Assembly (NCBI GenBank): GCA_964608315.1
Contig: CAZSNF010000012.1
Location: forward strand, 1-64,000
Direction: 5' to 3'
Length of the DNA stretch: 64,000 bases
Origin: VXPQ01 sp964608315
GTDB taxonomy: Bacteria; Bacteroidota; Rhodothermia; Rhodothermales; VXPQ01
The translations under genes were made by a program, and so were the position numbers. Of this stretch, positions 26,836 to 36,540 are shown piece by piece (position 1 is the first letter of the stretch; the number at the start of each line of letters is the position of its first letter). The notes beneath the pieces are model-generated. The model was not told where the DNA came from, did not search any database, and saw nothing but the letters and a program-made list of their open reading frames with translations.

Positions 26836-27246
26836 ATGCTCTCCCTCAGGATCAAAACCGAAGTCTCGGAACTGGAGCGCATCTTCGCTGCGGTGGACGA
26901 ACTTGGAAGTCAGCATAACTGGCCCGGCGACTTCATCTTCCGAATCAATCTGGTCATTGAAGAAGTGGCCATGAATTGCATAAAATATTGCCGCATGGAA
27001 GGGGTGTCCGATTTCGAGATCAGGATGGCGCCGGAAAACAACGTCCTTACGATCGAGATTACAGACGCCGGAAGGCCCTTCAATCCGCTGACGGACGCTC
27101 CTGAGGCGGATACGGATTCGGATATCGAACATCGCGCCGTAGGCGGCCTGGGAATACATCTGGTGCGCACCATGACCGACGAAATGCGTTACCGGCGGGA
27201 AGGAGACCGGAATCATCTGACGCTGATCATGCACGAACCCTCATGA
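26836..27246 (+). CDS. RsbW-like anti-sigma factor serine kinase
   Basis: A 136-residue HATPase_c domain of the RsbW/SpoIIAB class, which phosphorylates the STAS partner and sequesters a sigma factor. The N box reads VIEEVAMNCIKY (about residues 35-46), the G1 region ITDAGRPFNP, and the G2 region GGLGIHLVRTMTDE. It starts 14 bases after the phosphatase gene and overlaps the next gene by four bases (ATGA). No sigma factor gene is adjacent; the nearest, at 40257-40883, is 13 kb away and not obviously linked. Confidence 0.92.
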   Translation: MLSLRIKTEVSELERIFAAVDELGSQHNWPGDFIFRINLVIEEVAMNCIKYCRMEGVSDFEIRMAPENNVLTIEITDAGRPFNPLTDAPEADTDSDIEHRAVGGLGIHLVRTMTDEMRYRREGDRNHLTLIMHEPS

Positions 27247-28526
27247 AACGCTTGACCGGTCTGGCGGCCCTCGCGCTTCTGACGCCGGTTCTTACGGGGA
27301 TCGGCCCTTTCGCAGCGCCCATCGCACTATCCGAACACGCTCCGCAACGCGCCCGGACGGCGGACACCACTTCGGTAACCCGGGAAGCCGGCGTTTCCGA
27401 CGAGCAGGTCCTTTTCGGACAATCCGCGGCCTTCACGGGACCGGCCCAGGAGCTTGGCCAGGATATGCGGCGGGGCATACAGGCCGCCTTTCATGAAATC
27501 AATCGACGGGGCGGGGTGCTTGGACGCCAATTGAATCTGGTGTCCCTCGACGACGCCTACGAACCCGAGGCGGCGATCCGAAATACCCTGCAATTGATTG
27601 AGGAAGAAAAAGTGTTTGCGCTGATCGGCGCGGTCGGTACGCCTACGTCCCGTTCCGCCGTTCCGGTGGCCGCGGAGGCGAATATTCCTTACATCGCGCC
27701 GTTTACGGGCGCCGCTTTCCTCCGCGACACCACCTGGCAAAACATTATCAACCTGCGAGCCTCGTACGACCAGGAAACGGAAGCGATGGTCGCGCGGCTG
27801 ACGGAAGACCTCGGCATCGAGCGGATATCGATACTCTATCAGGACGATTCCTTTGGACGCGCAGGTTATCTGGGGGCTCGAAAAGCGCTCGAAAAGCGCG
27901 GAATGGCCCCGGCCTCCATCGGACTGTATACGCGCAACACCCTTGCCGTCAAAACGGGCCTCCTTGACTTGCGCCGGGGCAATCCCGAAGCGGTGATTCT
28001 GGTCGGCGCGTACCAGCCGGTCGCCACCCTTATTTCATGGGCGCGGCATATCGGCATGAATCCCGTTTTCATAACCATTTCTTTCGTGGGCAGCAATGCG
28101 CTGGCCCGGGAACTCGGCGAAGAAGGCATGGGCGTCTTCGTAACCCAGGTGGTGCCTTTTCCCCTGGACCAGACGCTCCCGGTCGTCGCCGCCTATCAGC
28201 GCGCCCTCGCGGCCTATGATCCGCAGGCGACGCCGGGATTTGTCTCCTTCGAAGGATATCTGGCCGGGCGCCTGGCGGCCGCCGGACTCGAACGGTGCGG
28301 CGAAGAGGCCACAAGAAGTTGTTTTATGAGCGCCTTGCAACAAACGGACGGCGTGCGCATCGACATCAACGGGTTTACGCTCCGTTTCGGAAAAAACGAC
28401 AATCAGGGTTCCGACTCAGTGTTTCTGACCATGATTGGCCAGGACGGACGGTATTACCCTGTCAATTCGCTGATGGATACGGATCGCCTGTGGAAACAGT
28501 TGCCCGTTATGTGGCCCATGAATTAG
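27243..28526 (+). CDS. Periplasmic ligand-binding protein (Leu/Ile/Val type 1)
   Basis: A 427-residue exported protein with a Sec signal peptide (MKRLTGLAALALLTPVLTG) and no lipobox. The mature part is a type-1 periplasmic binding fold: FGQSAAFTGPAQELGQDMRRG at the N-lobe start (here shown in part), then INRRGGVLGR, LDDAYEPE, GAVGTPTS and LYQDDSFGR, hallmarks of branched-chain amino acid/amide binding proteins. No ABC permease or ATPase gene is nearby. It is translationally coupled to the anti-sigma kinase and followed 25 bases later by a sensor kinase, so a receptor role like TorT or LuxP is more likely than transport. The ligand is unknown. Confidence 0.92.
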   Translation: MKRLTGLAALALLTPVLTGIGPFAAPIALSEHAPQRARTADTTSVTREAGVSDEQVLFGQSAAFTGPAQELGQDMRRGIQAAFHEINRRGGVLGRQLNLVSLDDAYEPEAAIRNTLQLIEEEKVFALIGAVGTPTSRSAVPVAAEANIPYIAPFTGAAFLRDTTWQNIINLRASYDQETEAMVARLTEDLGIERISILYQDDSFGRAGYLGARKALEKRGMAPASIGLYTRNTLAVKTGLLDLRRGNPEAVILVGAYQPVATLISWARHIGMNPVFITISFVGSNALARELGEEGMGVFVTQVVPFPLDQTLPVVAAYQRALAAYDPQATPGFVSFEGYLAGRLAAAGLERCGEEATRSCFMSALQQTDGVRIDINGFTLRFGKNDNQGSDSVFLTMIGQDGRYYPVNSLMDTDRLWKQLPVMWPMN

Positions 28527-28551
28527 CTCCCCCGCTCGCAGGCGAATCTCC

Positions 28552-30726
28552 TTGACCGACTCCCCGAATACCCCGAAGCGCCGGCGTCTCCGGATATCCA
28601 CCCAGCTCTACGCGGGCATTGGAGGCGCCGTCACGCTCACCGTGGCGGCGAGTCTGGTCGGGTGGTTTTCCTTCAACCGCGTCGGCGAAGCCCAAAGCGA
28701 CGTAAACGAAGGCGCTATCCCCGAAATGGCGGCGGCATTCGAGATCGCCCAGTACAGCGGAACCCTCGTGGTGGCCGCCCCGCGCCTTGCCGCCGCCGAG
28801 ACGCCCGAACTGTTCGAAGAAATTTACGTGGGCATCAGCGACGCCCGCGAATCCTTCGACCAGCAACTGGCCATTCTGGAGCACACCGAGGGAACCGACG
28901 GACCCGTCCGGCGCATTCGCGCCCATTCCGATACGCTGATCGCCAATATCGAGGTCATCAAGGACCAGGGAACCAGAATGTTCGAGCTGGTCGCCGCGCG
29001 GGAAGATTTGCGCGAGCGCATCATCAACCTGCGCAACCGCCTCGAACGCATTGTGGTTTCGGCCATCGACGACCAGTTATTCTACACGATCACCGGATAC
29101 CGCGAACTCGGCGCCCCCCCGGCGGATAGCACAGAGCATTTCACCGTAGAGGAATTCGAACGGTATCGCCACTTGTCCGAACTGCAGGCGGACGCCAACA
29201 TCGCAACAGAGTTGCTCGTAAACGCATTTACCCACTCCTATGCGGCGACGATCGAACCGCTGCGGGAGCGTTTCGAAGCCGCCGCCAGCCGCATTGAGCG
29301 CAATCTGACCGTACTCCAGGACGACCCGTCCCATGCCCAGCTCGCACCGGCGTTCGACGAACTGTATGTGCTGGGAACCGGGGAAGAAAGCGGCTTCGTT
29401 TTGCTGCAGGAAGTGCTTCGCCTCGCCGAGAACCAGCAAGATTTGCTGGCCTACAACAGCGACGAGGCTACCTTCCTCGTCGCGCAAGTGGATAGCCTGG
29501 TGGTTTCGGCGCGCAGCAGGGCGCAAGACGCTGCCGACGCTTCCTCCGACGCCATCTTCACCGGCCGAACGCTGCTCCTTTCGATCAGTATTTTCAGCAT
29601 CGTCGGCGCTATTCTCATCGCCTGGCTATTCGTCGGGCGCAGATTGCTTTCCCGCATTCAGCGGCTGTCGGACTGGATGCATCGCATGTCGAGGGGCGAT
29701 CTGGAAGTGCAGGTAGAAATTTCCGGGAACGACGAAGTTACCGACATGGCCGGGGCTCTCGAAGTGTTCCGGCAACACGCGCTTGAAGTACAACGTCTCA
29801 ATCTTGTGGAGTTGCTGGCGGAAGACCTGAAGGAAAAGAACAGCGAACTGGAACGCGTCCTGGACAAATTGCGACTGGCCCAGGACCAGATCGTTATGCA
29901 GGAAAAACTGGCGGCCCTCGGCGAATTGACGGCGGGCGTCGCCCACGAAATCAGAAATCCCCTGAATTTCGTCAAGAATTTCTCCGAAGCGTCAGAAGAC
30001 CTGCTTGAGGAATTGCACGAAGCGCTGAACGAAGGCGACGCCCGACTCAGCGACGAACAACAAAGCATCGTCCAGGAAATCACGGACGATCTGAACAGCA
30101 ACTTCGAGCGTATCCGGCATCACGGCGAACGGGCGGACCGCATTGTGCACGACATGCTGATGCTGGGCCGCGGCGAAGCAAAACACCAGGACACCGACAT
30201 CAACAACCTGCTGGACGAACATGCCCGGCTTGCCTACCATAGCGTACGGGCGAACGATTCCGACTTTCAGCTCGATATAAAAGAGGATTTCGACCCGAAC
30301 GCCGGCGTCCTCAAAGTCATCTCCCAAGATCTGGGCCGCGTTTTCCTGAACATGGTGAACAACAGTTGCTACGCGGTCGACGAAAAACGACGGGAGAAGT
30401 CCGATAAGGGAGAGGGCATCGCAAGCTACATGCCGACGCTGTGGCTCACCACCCGGCGCAAGGAAGACACGGTCGAAATACGCATCAAGGACAACGGAAA
30501 CGGGATTCCGGACGAGGTGCTGGCGAAGATATTCGACCCCTTCTTCACCACGAAGCCCACCGACAAGGGCACCGGACTGGGTCTCGCCATGTCCAGCGAC
30601 ATCATCCGCGAGCATGGCGGCGCCATCCGCGTAAACACCGAACCGGGCAAGTTCACCGAAATGATTATCGACCTGCCCATGGAACTGGCGGAAGAAACGA
30701 CAGAAGCGGTGGAAACGGCGGGATAA
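28552..30726 (+). CDS. Membrane sensor histidine kinase, TorS-like layout
   Basis: A 724-residue kinase. A first membrane helix (about residues 20-40) precedes a roughly 300-residue, mostly helical periplasmic domain and a second membrane helix (about 340-362). Then come a HAMP domain (MSRGDLEVQVEISGNDE), a coiled coil (residues about 420-450), a HisKA domain with His465 in GVAHEIRNPLNFVKNF, and HATPase_c with NMVNNSC, DNGNGIPDE, FDPFFTTK and GTGLGLAMS. The large helical sensor beside a periplasmic binding protein resembles TorT-TorS. The start is TTG at 28552 with no ATG nearby. Its likely substrate is the receiver of the phosphatase in the same operon. Confidence 0.93.
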   Translation: MTDSPNTPKRRRLRISTQLYAGIGGAVTLTVAASLVGWFSFNRVGEAQSDVNEGAIPEMAAAFEIAQYSGTLVVAAPRLAAAETPELFEEIYVGISDARESFDQQLAILEHTEGTDGPVRRIRAHSDTLIANIEVIKDQGTRMFELVAAREDLRERIINLRNRLERIVVSAIDDQLFYTITGYRELGAPPADSTEHFTVEEFERYRHLSELQADANIATELLVNAFTHSYAATIEPLRERFEAAASRIERNLTVLQDDPSHAQLAPAFDELYVLGTGEESGFVLLQEVLRLAENQQDLLAYNSDEATFLVAQVDSLVVSARSRAQDAADASSDAIFTGRTLLLSISIFSIVGAILIAWLFVGRRLLSRIQRLSDWMHRMSRGDLEVQVEISGNDEVTDMAGALEVFRQHALEVQRLNLVELLAEDLKEKNSELERVLDKLRLAQDQIVMQEKLAALGELTAGVAHEIRNPLNFVKNFSEASEDLLEELHEALNEGDARLSDEQQSIVQEITDDLNSNFERIRHHGERADRIVHDMLMLGRGEAKHQDTDINNLLDEHARLAYHSVRANDSDFQLDIKEDFDPNAGVLKVISQDLGRVFLNMVNNSCYAVDEKRREKSDKGEGIASYMPTLWLTTRRKEDTVEIRIKDNGNGIPDEVLAKIFDPFFTTKPTDKGTGLGLAMSSDIIREHGGAIRVNTEPGKFTEMIIDLPMELAEETTEAVETAG

Positions 30727-30753
30727 TAACCGCGCCGGAAAAGCGGGCGGGGC

Positions 30754-32560
30754 TTACCGCTTCCTGTCGCGACGCGGCGAGCGATTTCGCGACTTTTTTC
30801 CAGCGCCTTGTTTTGCCTGCTTCCGCGCCGCCTGCTCTCTGTTCTCTGCAACGTCGCTCGCAAGCATGGCCAGAATTTCGGGCTCTTCCCGGGCCAGTTC
30901 CCGAACAAGCGGGATAAACTGTCGAGCGCGCTCCCGCTCCATATTCGTTCGTTTGCGAAAGCGGTTCTCCAGCACGGTCGCAAGGCGCTCCGACTCCTTT
31001 GCCTCCGGCTGCATCGGCCGTACCGCCTGTACCCTTGTCTCTGCGACATCGCTCGCAAGCATGGCCAGAATTTCAGGCTCTTCCCGGGCCAGTTCCCGAA
31101 CAAGCGGGATAAACTGTCGAGCGCGCTCCCNNNNNNNNNNNNNNNNNNNNNNNNNNNNNNNNNNNNNNNNNNNNNNNNNNNNNNNNNNNNNNNNNNNNNN
31201 NNNNNNNNNNNNNNNNNNNNNNNNNNNNNNGCTCCATATCCGTTCGTTTGCGAAAGCGGTTCTCCAGCACGGTCACAAGGCGCTCCGCAACGCGGGCGCT
31301 CGCCTCCTCCTGCGCAGGCAGAGGACGTTTTTCCACGGGCACTCCATAACGCATGGCCGACCGGATAAGGTCCGTTTCGTCCTCCACGGTGGCCAACACC
31401 ACCGCAACGCCCATTTTTCCGGCGCGGGCGGTCCGCCCGGACCGATGAATCAGGTATTCCGGGTCTTGCGGCACATCGTACATGAATACGTGGCTAAGGT
31501 CCGATATGTCGATCCCGCGGGCCGCGACATCCGTGGCGACCAGAAAGCGCGTTTTCCCGGCATGGGTTCGGGCAAGCGCCGCCTCCCGAGCTTTCTGCGA
31601 TAAATCCCCGGAGATGGCGTCGGCGCTATAGCCGTAATTCCGCAGAAACGTCGTCAAGTACTCGACATCCTTTTTCCGGTTGACGAATACGATGGCCGAT
31701 TCGGGGTTTTCGATCTCGAAAAGGCGCGCCAGCACGCGATCCTTTTCCATAGGGTCGGTTACATAATACCGATACTCCATCGTTTCGACGCTTTCCTGGC
31801 CCGCGCTTAACGAAATAAACCGGGGCTCCGTAAGAAAGTCGCGGCTGAGCGAACGAACTCTGGGAGGAATCGTGGCGCTGAACATCAATGTGCACCGTTC
31901 GGCGGGCAAATACCGCCTCAACGCCTGCATGTCCGGGTAAAAACCCATGGAAAGCATCTCGTCGGCTTCGTCGAAAATGACATGGTCGAGGTTTCGAAAA
32001 TCGGCGTTGCCTCGGCTAAGATGATCGAGAATCCGACCGGGCGTACCGATAACGACCTGGGCGCCGCCCTGCAACCCGCGGACCTGCGGACGATAATCGA
32101 CGCCGCCGTACACCAGCACGGAATCCAGTGCGCGGGTTTCGGGAGTAGCCTGTTTCATGTGCTCGAACACCTCGTTGATCTGCTTGGCCAACTCGCGGGT
32201 GGGCGACATAACGAGCGCTTGCGCAACGCGACGCGACGAATCCAGACGCTCGAAAAGCGGCAACAGAAACGCGCCCGTCTTGCCAGACCCGGTGCGGGAC
32301 TGCACGATGAGGTCGGCCCCTTCGAGAATATGAGGAATGACTTGCTCCTGAACGGGCATGAGCGAATCCCATCCGGCGGCGCCCAGCGCCGCGCGCATGA
32401 TTTCCGGCAAGTCGTCCAGCGACGCCCCCGGCAGGTCTTCGGCGGCGCCCTCTCGTATATCCTGAATCTGCTGCTCGCTATGCTGCTCGCGCTGGGCGCG
32501 ACGGGTCAAGTCGATGACCCTGGTATAGGAAAAGGATGATTTGTCTTCGCGCTCACTCAT
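30754..32560 (-). CDS. DEAD-box ATP-dependent RNA helicase, interrupted by assembly gap
   Basis: A cytoplasmic DEAD-box helicase. Starting at MSEREDKSS (ATG 32560): Q-motif region PVQEQVIPHI, Walker A SRTGSGKT, PTRELA, TPGRILDH, DEADE (VIFDEADEML), SAT, VFVNRKKD, ATDVAARGID and HRSGRTARAG, so the core is complete. The C-terminal part is built of 65-residue tandem repeats (VLENRFRKRT, QFIPLVRELAREEPEILAML) and ends in a Lys/Arg tail. A run of 100 N lies inside this repeat, and the frames on the two sides differ by the arbitrary gap length; the gene itself is probably intact. The frame upstream of 32560 is not needed. It follows fabG on the same strand. Confidence 0.9.
30861..31130 (-). repeat. 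195-bp tandem repeat within the helicase gene
   Basis: A unit beginning CAAGCATGGCCAGAATTTC recurs at 31056 after exactly 195 bases (65 codons), nearly identical, and a third partial unit resumes after the N gap at 31231. The copy number is unresolved because the gap lies inside the array. Confidence 0.85.
31131..31230. other. Assembly gap of 100 N
   Basis: A scaffold gap of conventional length inside a tandem repeat. The true length is unknown and probably a multiple of the 195-bp unit plus a remainder. Confidence 0.98.
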
Positions 32561-32613
32561 AAAAAATAACCTGTTGTTTGGGGCGCGGGCCGAAAACGAC
32601 AGGCCCGGCAGGG

Positions 32614-33363
32614 TCACATGGCAAGACCTCCGTCCACATGCAGCACATGTCCCGTGATGTAATCCGCGGCGGAAGAAACCAGAAAATGCACGGCGTTCGC
32701 GACGTCCTGGGGCGTGGCCGTGCGTTTCAGCGCCGCCGTATCGAGCAAGGCGTTGCGGGCGGCGTCGCTCAACCCGGACGTCATATCCGTTTCCACATAG
32801 CCCGGGGCCACCACATTTACGGTGACTCCGCGGCCGCCAAGCTCCCTGGCGAGGCTCTTCGAAAAACCTGTGACCCCCGCCTTGGAAGCCGCATAGTTCG
32901 TTTGTCCCGCGTTGCCCGAGACGCCTATCACCGACGACATATTCACGATCTTGCCGCCCCGCTGCTTCATCATGGGCCGGTACGCCATTTTGCAGAAATT
33001 GAACACGCTTTTCAGGTTGGCGTCCACCACGGCGTCCCAGTCCCGCTCACTCATCCGAAGCATCAGGTTGTCTCGCGTAATGCCGGCGTTATTGACCAGA
33101 ATGTCTATGGCGCCCCATGCTTCCAGTACGCCGCCCACCGCTTCTTCGGCAGAAGATATGTTCGCGGCGTCTCCCTGAAAAACAAGACATTCCGAACCGG
33201 ATTCCTCCAGCCGCCGACAAAGCGCCTGCGCCTGGTCCGTGGAAGATCGGTACGTAAAGGCCACGCGCGCGCCCGCCGCAGCCAGCGTTTCGACGACAGC
33301 CCGGCCAATGCCCCGGGAAGCGCCCGTAACAAGCGCCGTTTTTCCGTTCAGATCAAAAGCCAT
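32614..33363 (-). CDS. fabG: 3-oxoacyl-[acyl-carrier-protein] reductase
   Basis: A 249-residue short-chain dehydrogenase that reduces 3-oxoacyl-ACP with NADPH in fatty acid elongation. The TGASRGIG cofactor loop is near residue 12, NNAG near 88, and the catalytic Ser, Tyr and Lys appear in MSSVIG and YAASKAG. The ATG at 33363 gives the standard N-terminus (MAFDLNGKTALVTG). It is the last fab gene of the minus-strand plsX-fabH-fabD-fabG operon. acpP, which usually follows, is missing; a helicase gene is next. Confidence 0.97.
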   Translation of the reverse strand: MAFDLNGKTALVTGASRGIGRAVVETLAAAGARVAFTYRSSTDQAQALCRRLEESGSECLVFQGDAANISSAEEAVGGVLEAWGAIDILVNNAGITRDNLMLRMSERDWDAVVDANLKSVFNFCKMAYRPMMKQRGGKIVNMSSVIGVSGNAGQTNYAASKAGVTGFSKSLARELGGRGVTVNVVAPGYVETDMTSGLSDAARNALLDTAALKRTATPQDVANAVHFLVSSAADYITGHVLHVDGGLAM

Positions 33364-33428
33364 GGTTCCGAAGAAATCGGTGAATGAGAACAAGGAGGCC
33401 CGTGCGCCTCGACCCGGCGCGGCGGCGG

Positions 33429-34376
33429 TCAGACTCCGTTGGCGAGCATCGCCGTCAGCTCATCCGCTTTTCCGGCGGAAAAAGTCTGGACGTTGCGACC
33501 CAGGGTACGGCGCGTCAGGCCGTACAGCACCTTCCCCGCGCCGACTTCGATATATGCGTCGGCGCCGTCCGCATGCATGTTCCGGAGCGACCGGGACCAA
33601 TGCACGGGCGACGCAAGCTGCGCCACGAGCGCCTTGCGGATTTCGTCGGGATCGCGCGCAGCGGAAGCCGTCACGTTAAGGTACACAGGAAAACGGAGAG
33701 GATGAATCGCGCATCCCGAAAGCGCGCGTTCGAGTCCGTCCCGGGCCTGCTCCATAAGGGGCGAGTGAAAAGCGCCGTTTACGGGCAACGGAACCACGCG
33801 GCGAGCGCCTTGCGTACGCGCCTCCTGCATAGCCCGTTTGACGGCGAATGCATCTCCGGATATGACCACCTGTCCGGGAGCATTGAAATTCGCGGTCACC
33901 ACCACGTCGGAAGGCGCTGAAACGGCCTCGCACACACCCGCCACATCATCGTCTTCCATGCCAAGTACGGCGGCCATGGCGCCGGGTCGTTCGTCGTCCG
34001 CGGCGGCCATCAGTTCGCCGCGCCGCCGCACAAGATGCAACCCGTCCTCGAAAGAAAAAGCGCCCGCCGCAACGAGGGCGCTGTACTCGCCAAGACTGTG
34101 GCCCGCCGCCATAGCTGCGGAGAACCTGGCGCGGCGCAGTATAGCCATGACCGCCATACTGTGTACGTACAGCGCAGGCTGCGTCCTGTCGGTCCGCTTC
34201 AAAGCGCCGCCGTTTTCGTCCGGCTTGCCGAACATGGCCTCCGAAACAGAAAAGGGCAGCAACCGATCTGCCCGGTCTATGACTTCGCGGGCTTCGGCGA
34301 AGCGTTCGTACAGATCCTCGGCCATGCCCGCGTACTGGCTCCCCTGGCCCGGAAAAATAAAAGCGGCTTTTCGCAT
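33429..34376 (-). CDS. fabD: Malonyl-CoA:ACP transacylase
   Basis: A 315-residue enzyme that moves malonyl from CoA to ACP, feeding type II fatty acid synthesis. FPGQGSQ at residues 8-14 and the nucleophile motif GHSLGE (Ser near 90) are intact, with the catalytic His in the downstream NGAFHSPLM. The frame is open upstream into fabH, but the ATG at 34376 (MRKAAFIFPGQGSQ) gives the family start and leaves a 5-base gap to fabH, so translation is probably coupled. Confidence 0.97.
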   Translation of the reverse strand: MRKAAFIFPGQGSQYAGMAEDLYERFAEAREVIDRADRLLPFSVSEAMFGKPDENGGALKRTDRTQPALYVHSMAVMAILRRARFSAAMAAGHSLGEYSALVAAGAFSFEDGLHLVRRRGELMAAADDERPGAMAAVLGMEDDDVAGVCEAVSAPSDVVVTANFNAPGQVVISGDAFAVKRAMQEARTQGARRVVPLPVNGAFHSPLMEQARDGLERALSGCAIHPLRFPVYLNVTASAARDPDEIRKALVAQLASPVHWSRSLRNMHADGADAYIEVGAGKVLYGLTRRTLGRNVQTFSAGKADELTAMLANGV

Positions 34377-34381
34377 CGTCG

Positions 34382-35419
34382 CTACAACTCCGCGGCTACA
34401 TACGATGCCGTCTCCCTTGCCGCCGCCTTGCCGCCATCGTAGGCCCAGCGAAGATAACAGGAACCCCACGTAAATCCGCCTCCGAACGCCACCAGCACCA
34501 GGGAATCCCCACGGCGCAGTTCCCACTCCCGATCCGCAAAACACAGGGGAATGGTGGCGGCGGTCGTATTGCCGTACCGGTCGATATTGACCATCACCTT
34601 GTCGCTATCGAGACCCATCTGGCGGGCCGTCGTATCGATAATGCGCTGGTTGGCCTGGTGCGGCACGAGGTAACGAATATCGTCTACCCCCAACTGGTGG
34701 CGGTTCATGATCTCTGCGGCGGCGCGAGCCATGCCGTCCACAGCGTATTTGAACACTGCGCGTCCTTGCTGCTGCAAAAAATGCATTCCTTTCGCCACCG
34801 TTTCGTAGGTGGGGGGACGCAGGCTCCCGCCCCCCGGCATGGAAAGCAGCCCGGCGTGTTTCCCGTCGATGCGCTGATAAAAATCGATAATGCCGCAATC
34901 CCCGGGATCGGGCTCCAGAAGCACGGCGGCGGCGCCGTCCCCAAAAAGAACGCATGTGCTCCGGTCCTCGAAATTCGTAATGCCCGACATTTTGTCCGCC
35001 CCAATGACGAGCACCTTCTCGTACCGCCCGCTTTCGATCATTTGCGCCCCGGTCGAAAGCGCAAAAAGAAACCCGCTGCACGCAGCGGAAAGATCGAATC
35101 CCCAGGCATTCGATGCGCCGATTTCATGCTGCACCAGACAAGCCGTCGCAGGAAAAAACATATCCGGCGTAATGGTGGCGACAATAATCGCATCGATTTC
35201 TTCCGGGCCCAGCCCCCGCTTCTCAATCAAATCCTCCGCCGCTCTCGAAGCCATCCAGGCGGTGGCCTTGTCGGGATCGCGAAGAATACGGCGCTCCCGA
35301 ATACCCGTGCGCGTCCGTATCCATTCGTCGTCGGTGTCGACCAATTGCTCAAGATCCGCGTTCGTCAGCCGGTCTTCGGGGAGAAAATGCCCAACCGCTG
35401 TAATAGCCGCATAGCTCAT
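34382..35419 (-). CDS. fabH: 3-oxoacyl-ACP synthase III
   Basis: A 345-residue initiating condensing enzyme that joins acetyl-CoA (or a branched starter) to malonyl-ACP. The catalytic Cys is in DLSAACSGFLFAL, the His in VPHQANQRIID, and the Asn in YGNTTAATIP. The N-terminus MSYAAITAVGHFLPE matches the family, so ATG 35419 is preferred to the ATG eight codons upstream (35443). Lies between plsX and fabD. Confidence 0.97.
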   Translation of the reverse strand: MSYAAITAVGHFLPEDRLTNADLEQLVDTDDEWIRTRTGIRERRILRDPDKATAWMASRAAEDLIEKRGLGPEEIDAIIVATITPDMFFPATACLVQHEIGASNAWGFDLSAACSGFLFALSTGAQMIESGRYEKVLVIGADKMSGITNFEDRSTCVLFGDGAAAVLLEPDPGDCGIIDFYQRIDGKHAGLLSMPGGGSLRPPTYETVAKGMHFLQQQGRAVFKYAVDGMARAAAEIMNRHQLGVDDIRYLVPHQANQRIIDTTARQMGLDSDKVMVNIDRYGNTTAATIPLCFADREWELRRGDSLVLVAFGGGFTWGSCYLRWAYDGGKAAARETASYVAAEL

Positions 35420-35484
35420 GGCGCTGTTCGTCGCTGATTGCATGATCGGGGATACGCCTTCTGCATACAGAATGGCTCGGAGCG

Positions 35485-36492
35485 TTATTTGCCGAATGCC
35501 TTGTTCATTGCCTCAAGCGCCCCGTGCCGCGCCACATCGGCGGCCACAAGAATCATGCGCTCGATGGCGCGAACCGACGACCCGCCGTGGCCAATCATCA
35601 CATTGCCGTTTACCCCAAGCAGCAGCGCGCCGCCATACTCTTCGTAGCTGAACCGAAGGCGTACGGCGGAAAGCGCCTCCCGCACCATCTCCTTGTCCGC
35701 ATCGGAAAACGCCCGCCGCGTCATTTCTTCCGATACCATCCGGGGAATCGCAGAGGCCACGCTCTCCCCGAACTTGAGCAGAATATTGCCCACGAACCCG
35801 TCGCAAACCACGACGTCGGCCATATGATGCAGAATGTCCCGCCCCTCGATATTCCCGCAAAAGTGAATGTCCGGAGACGCCTGAAGGAGTTTGTAGGCCT
35901 CCTTGACCTGCTCGTTGCCCTTCCGGGCTTCCTCTCCAAGGTTCACCAGGGCCACCTTCGGCCTGGGAATCTGCATCGCCGCAGAGGCGTAAATCGAGCC
36001 CATCTTCGCAAACTGAAGCAAATGCTCCGGGCGGCAATCCACATTGGTGCCCACGTCAAGCATGATGCAATGGCCCCGGGTAGTGGGGAAAAACGCAACG
36101 ATCGAGGGGCGCGCAACGCCCCGCATGGCGCCAAGCACGAAAAGCGAGGCCGCCATGACGGCGCCCGTATTGCCTGCGCTGACGAATGCGTGCGCCGCGC
36201 CTTCCCGCATGGCGCCAAGCCCAATATGAATGGAAGAGCCCTGCTTCGTTTTTACAGCGGCCGCAGGCGCCTCGTCCATGCCGATCGAATCGGGCGCATG
36301 CACGATGCGCAACGGCAACCTGTCGACAAGCTCTTTTTTATGGGCAATCTCGGCTTGCAGAGCGTCTCGCCGCCCTACAAGAAGCACTTCAAGATCCCCG
36401 TCCGAAGCGTCCAGCGCATGAATGGCGCCCTCAACGACAACGGCGGGAGCCTTGTCGCCCCCCATAGCATCAACCGCTACCCGAATGGCCAT
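35485..36492 (-). CDS. plsX: Phosphate acyltransferase PlsX
   Basis: A 335-residue enzyme that makes acyl-phosphate from acyl-ACP, the donor for PlsY in phospholipid synthesis. The N-terminal VAVDAMGGDKAP, the GAVMAA loop (SAGNTGAVMAA) and VCDGFVGNILLK are hallmarks of the family. It stands between rpmF (48 bases upstream) and fabH, the usual position linking ribosomal protein L32 to lipid synthesis. Confidence 0.97.
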   Translation of the reverse strand: MAIRVAVDAMGGDKAPAVVVEGAIHALDASDGDLEVLLVGRRDALQAEIAHKKELVDRLPLRIVHAPDSIGMDEAPAAAVKTKQGSSIHIGLGAMREGAAHAFVSAGNTGAVMAASLFVLGAMRGVARPSIVAFFPTTRGHCIMLDVGTNVDCRPEHLLQFAKMGSIYASAAMQIPRPKVALVNLGEEARKGNEQVKEAYKLLQASPDIHFCGNIEGRDILHHMADVVVCDGFVGNILLKFGESVASAIPRMVSEEMTRRAFSDADKEMVREALSAVRLRFSYEEYGGALLLGVNGNVMIGHGGSSVRAIERMILVAADVARHGALEAMNKAFGK

Positions 36493-36540
36493 ATTTCAAG
36501 GTATGAAGAAGCGACCGGCGAACCGGACGCAATGCATGGC

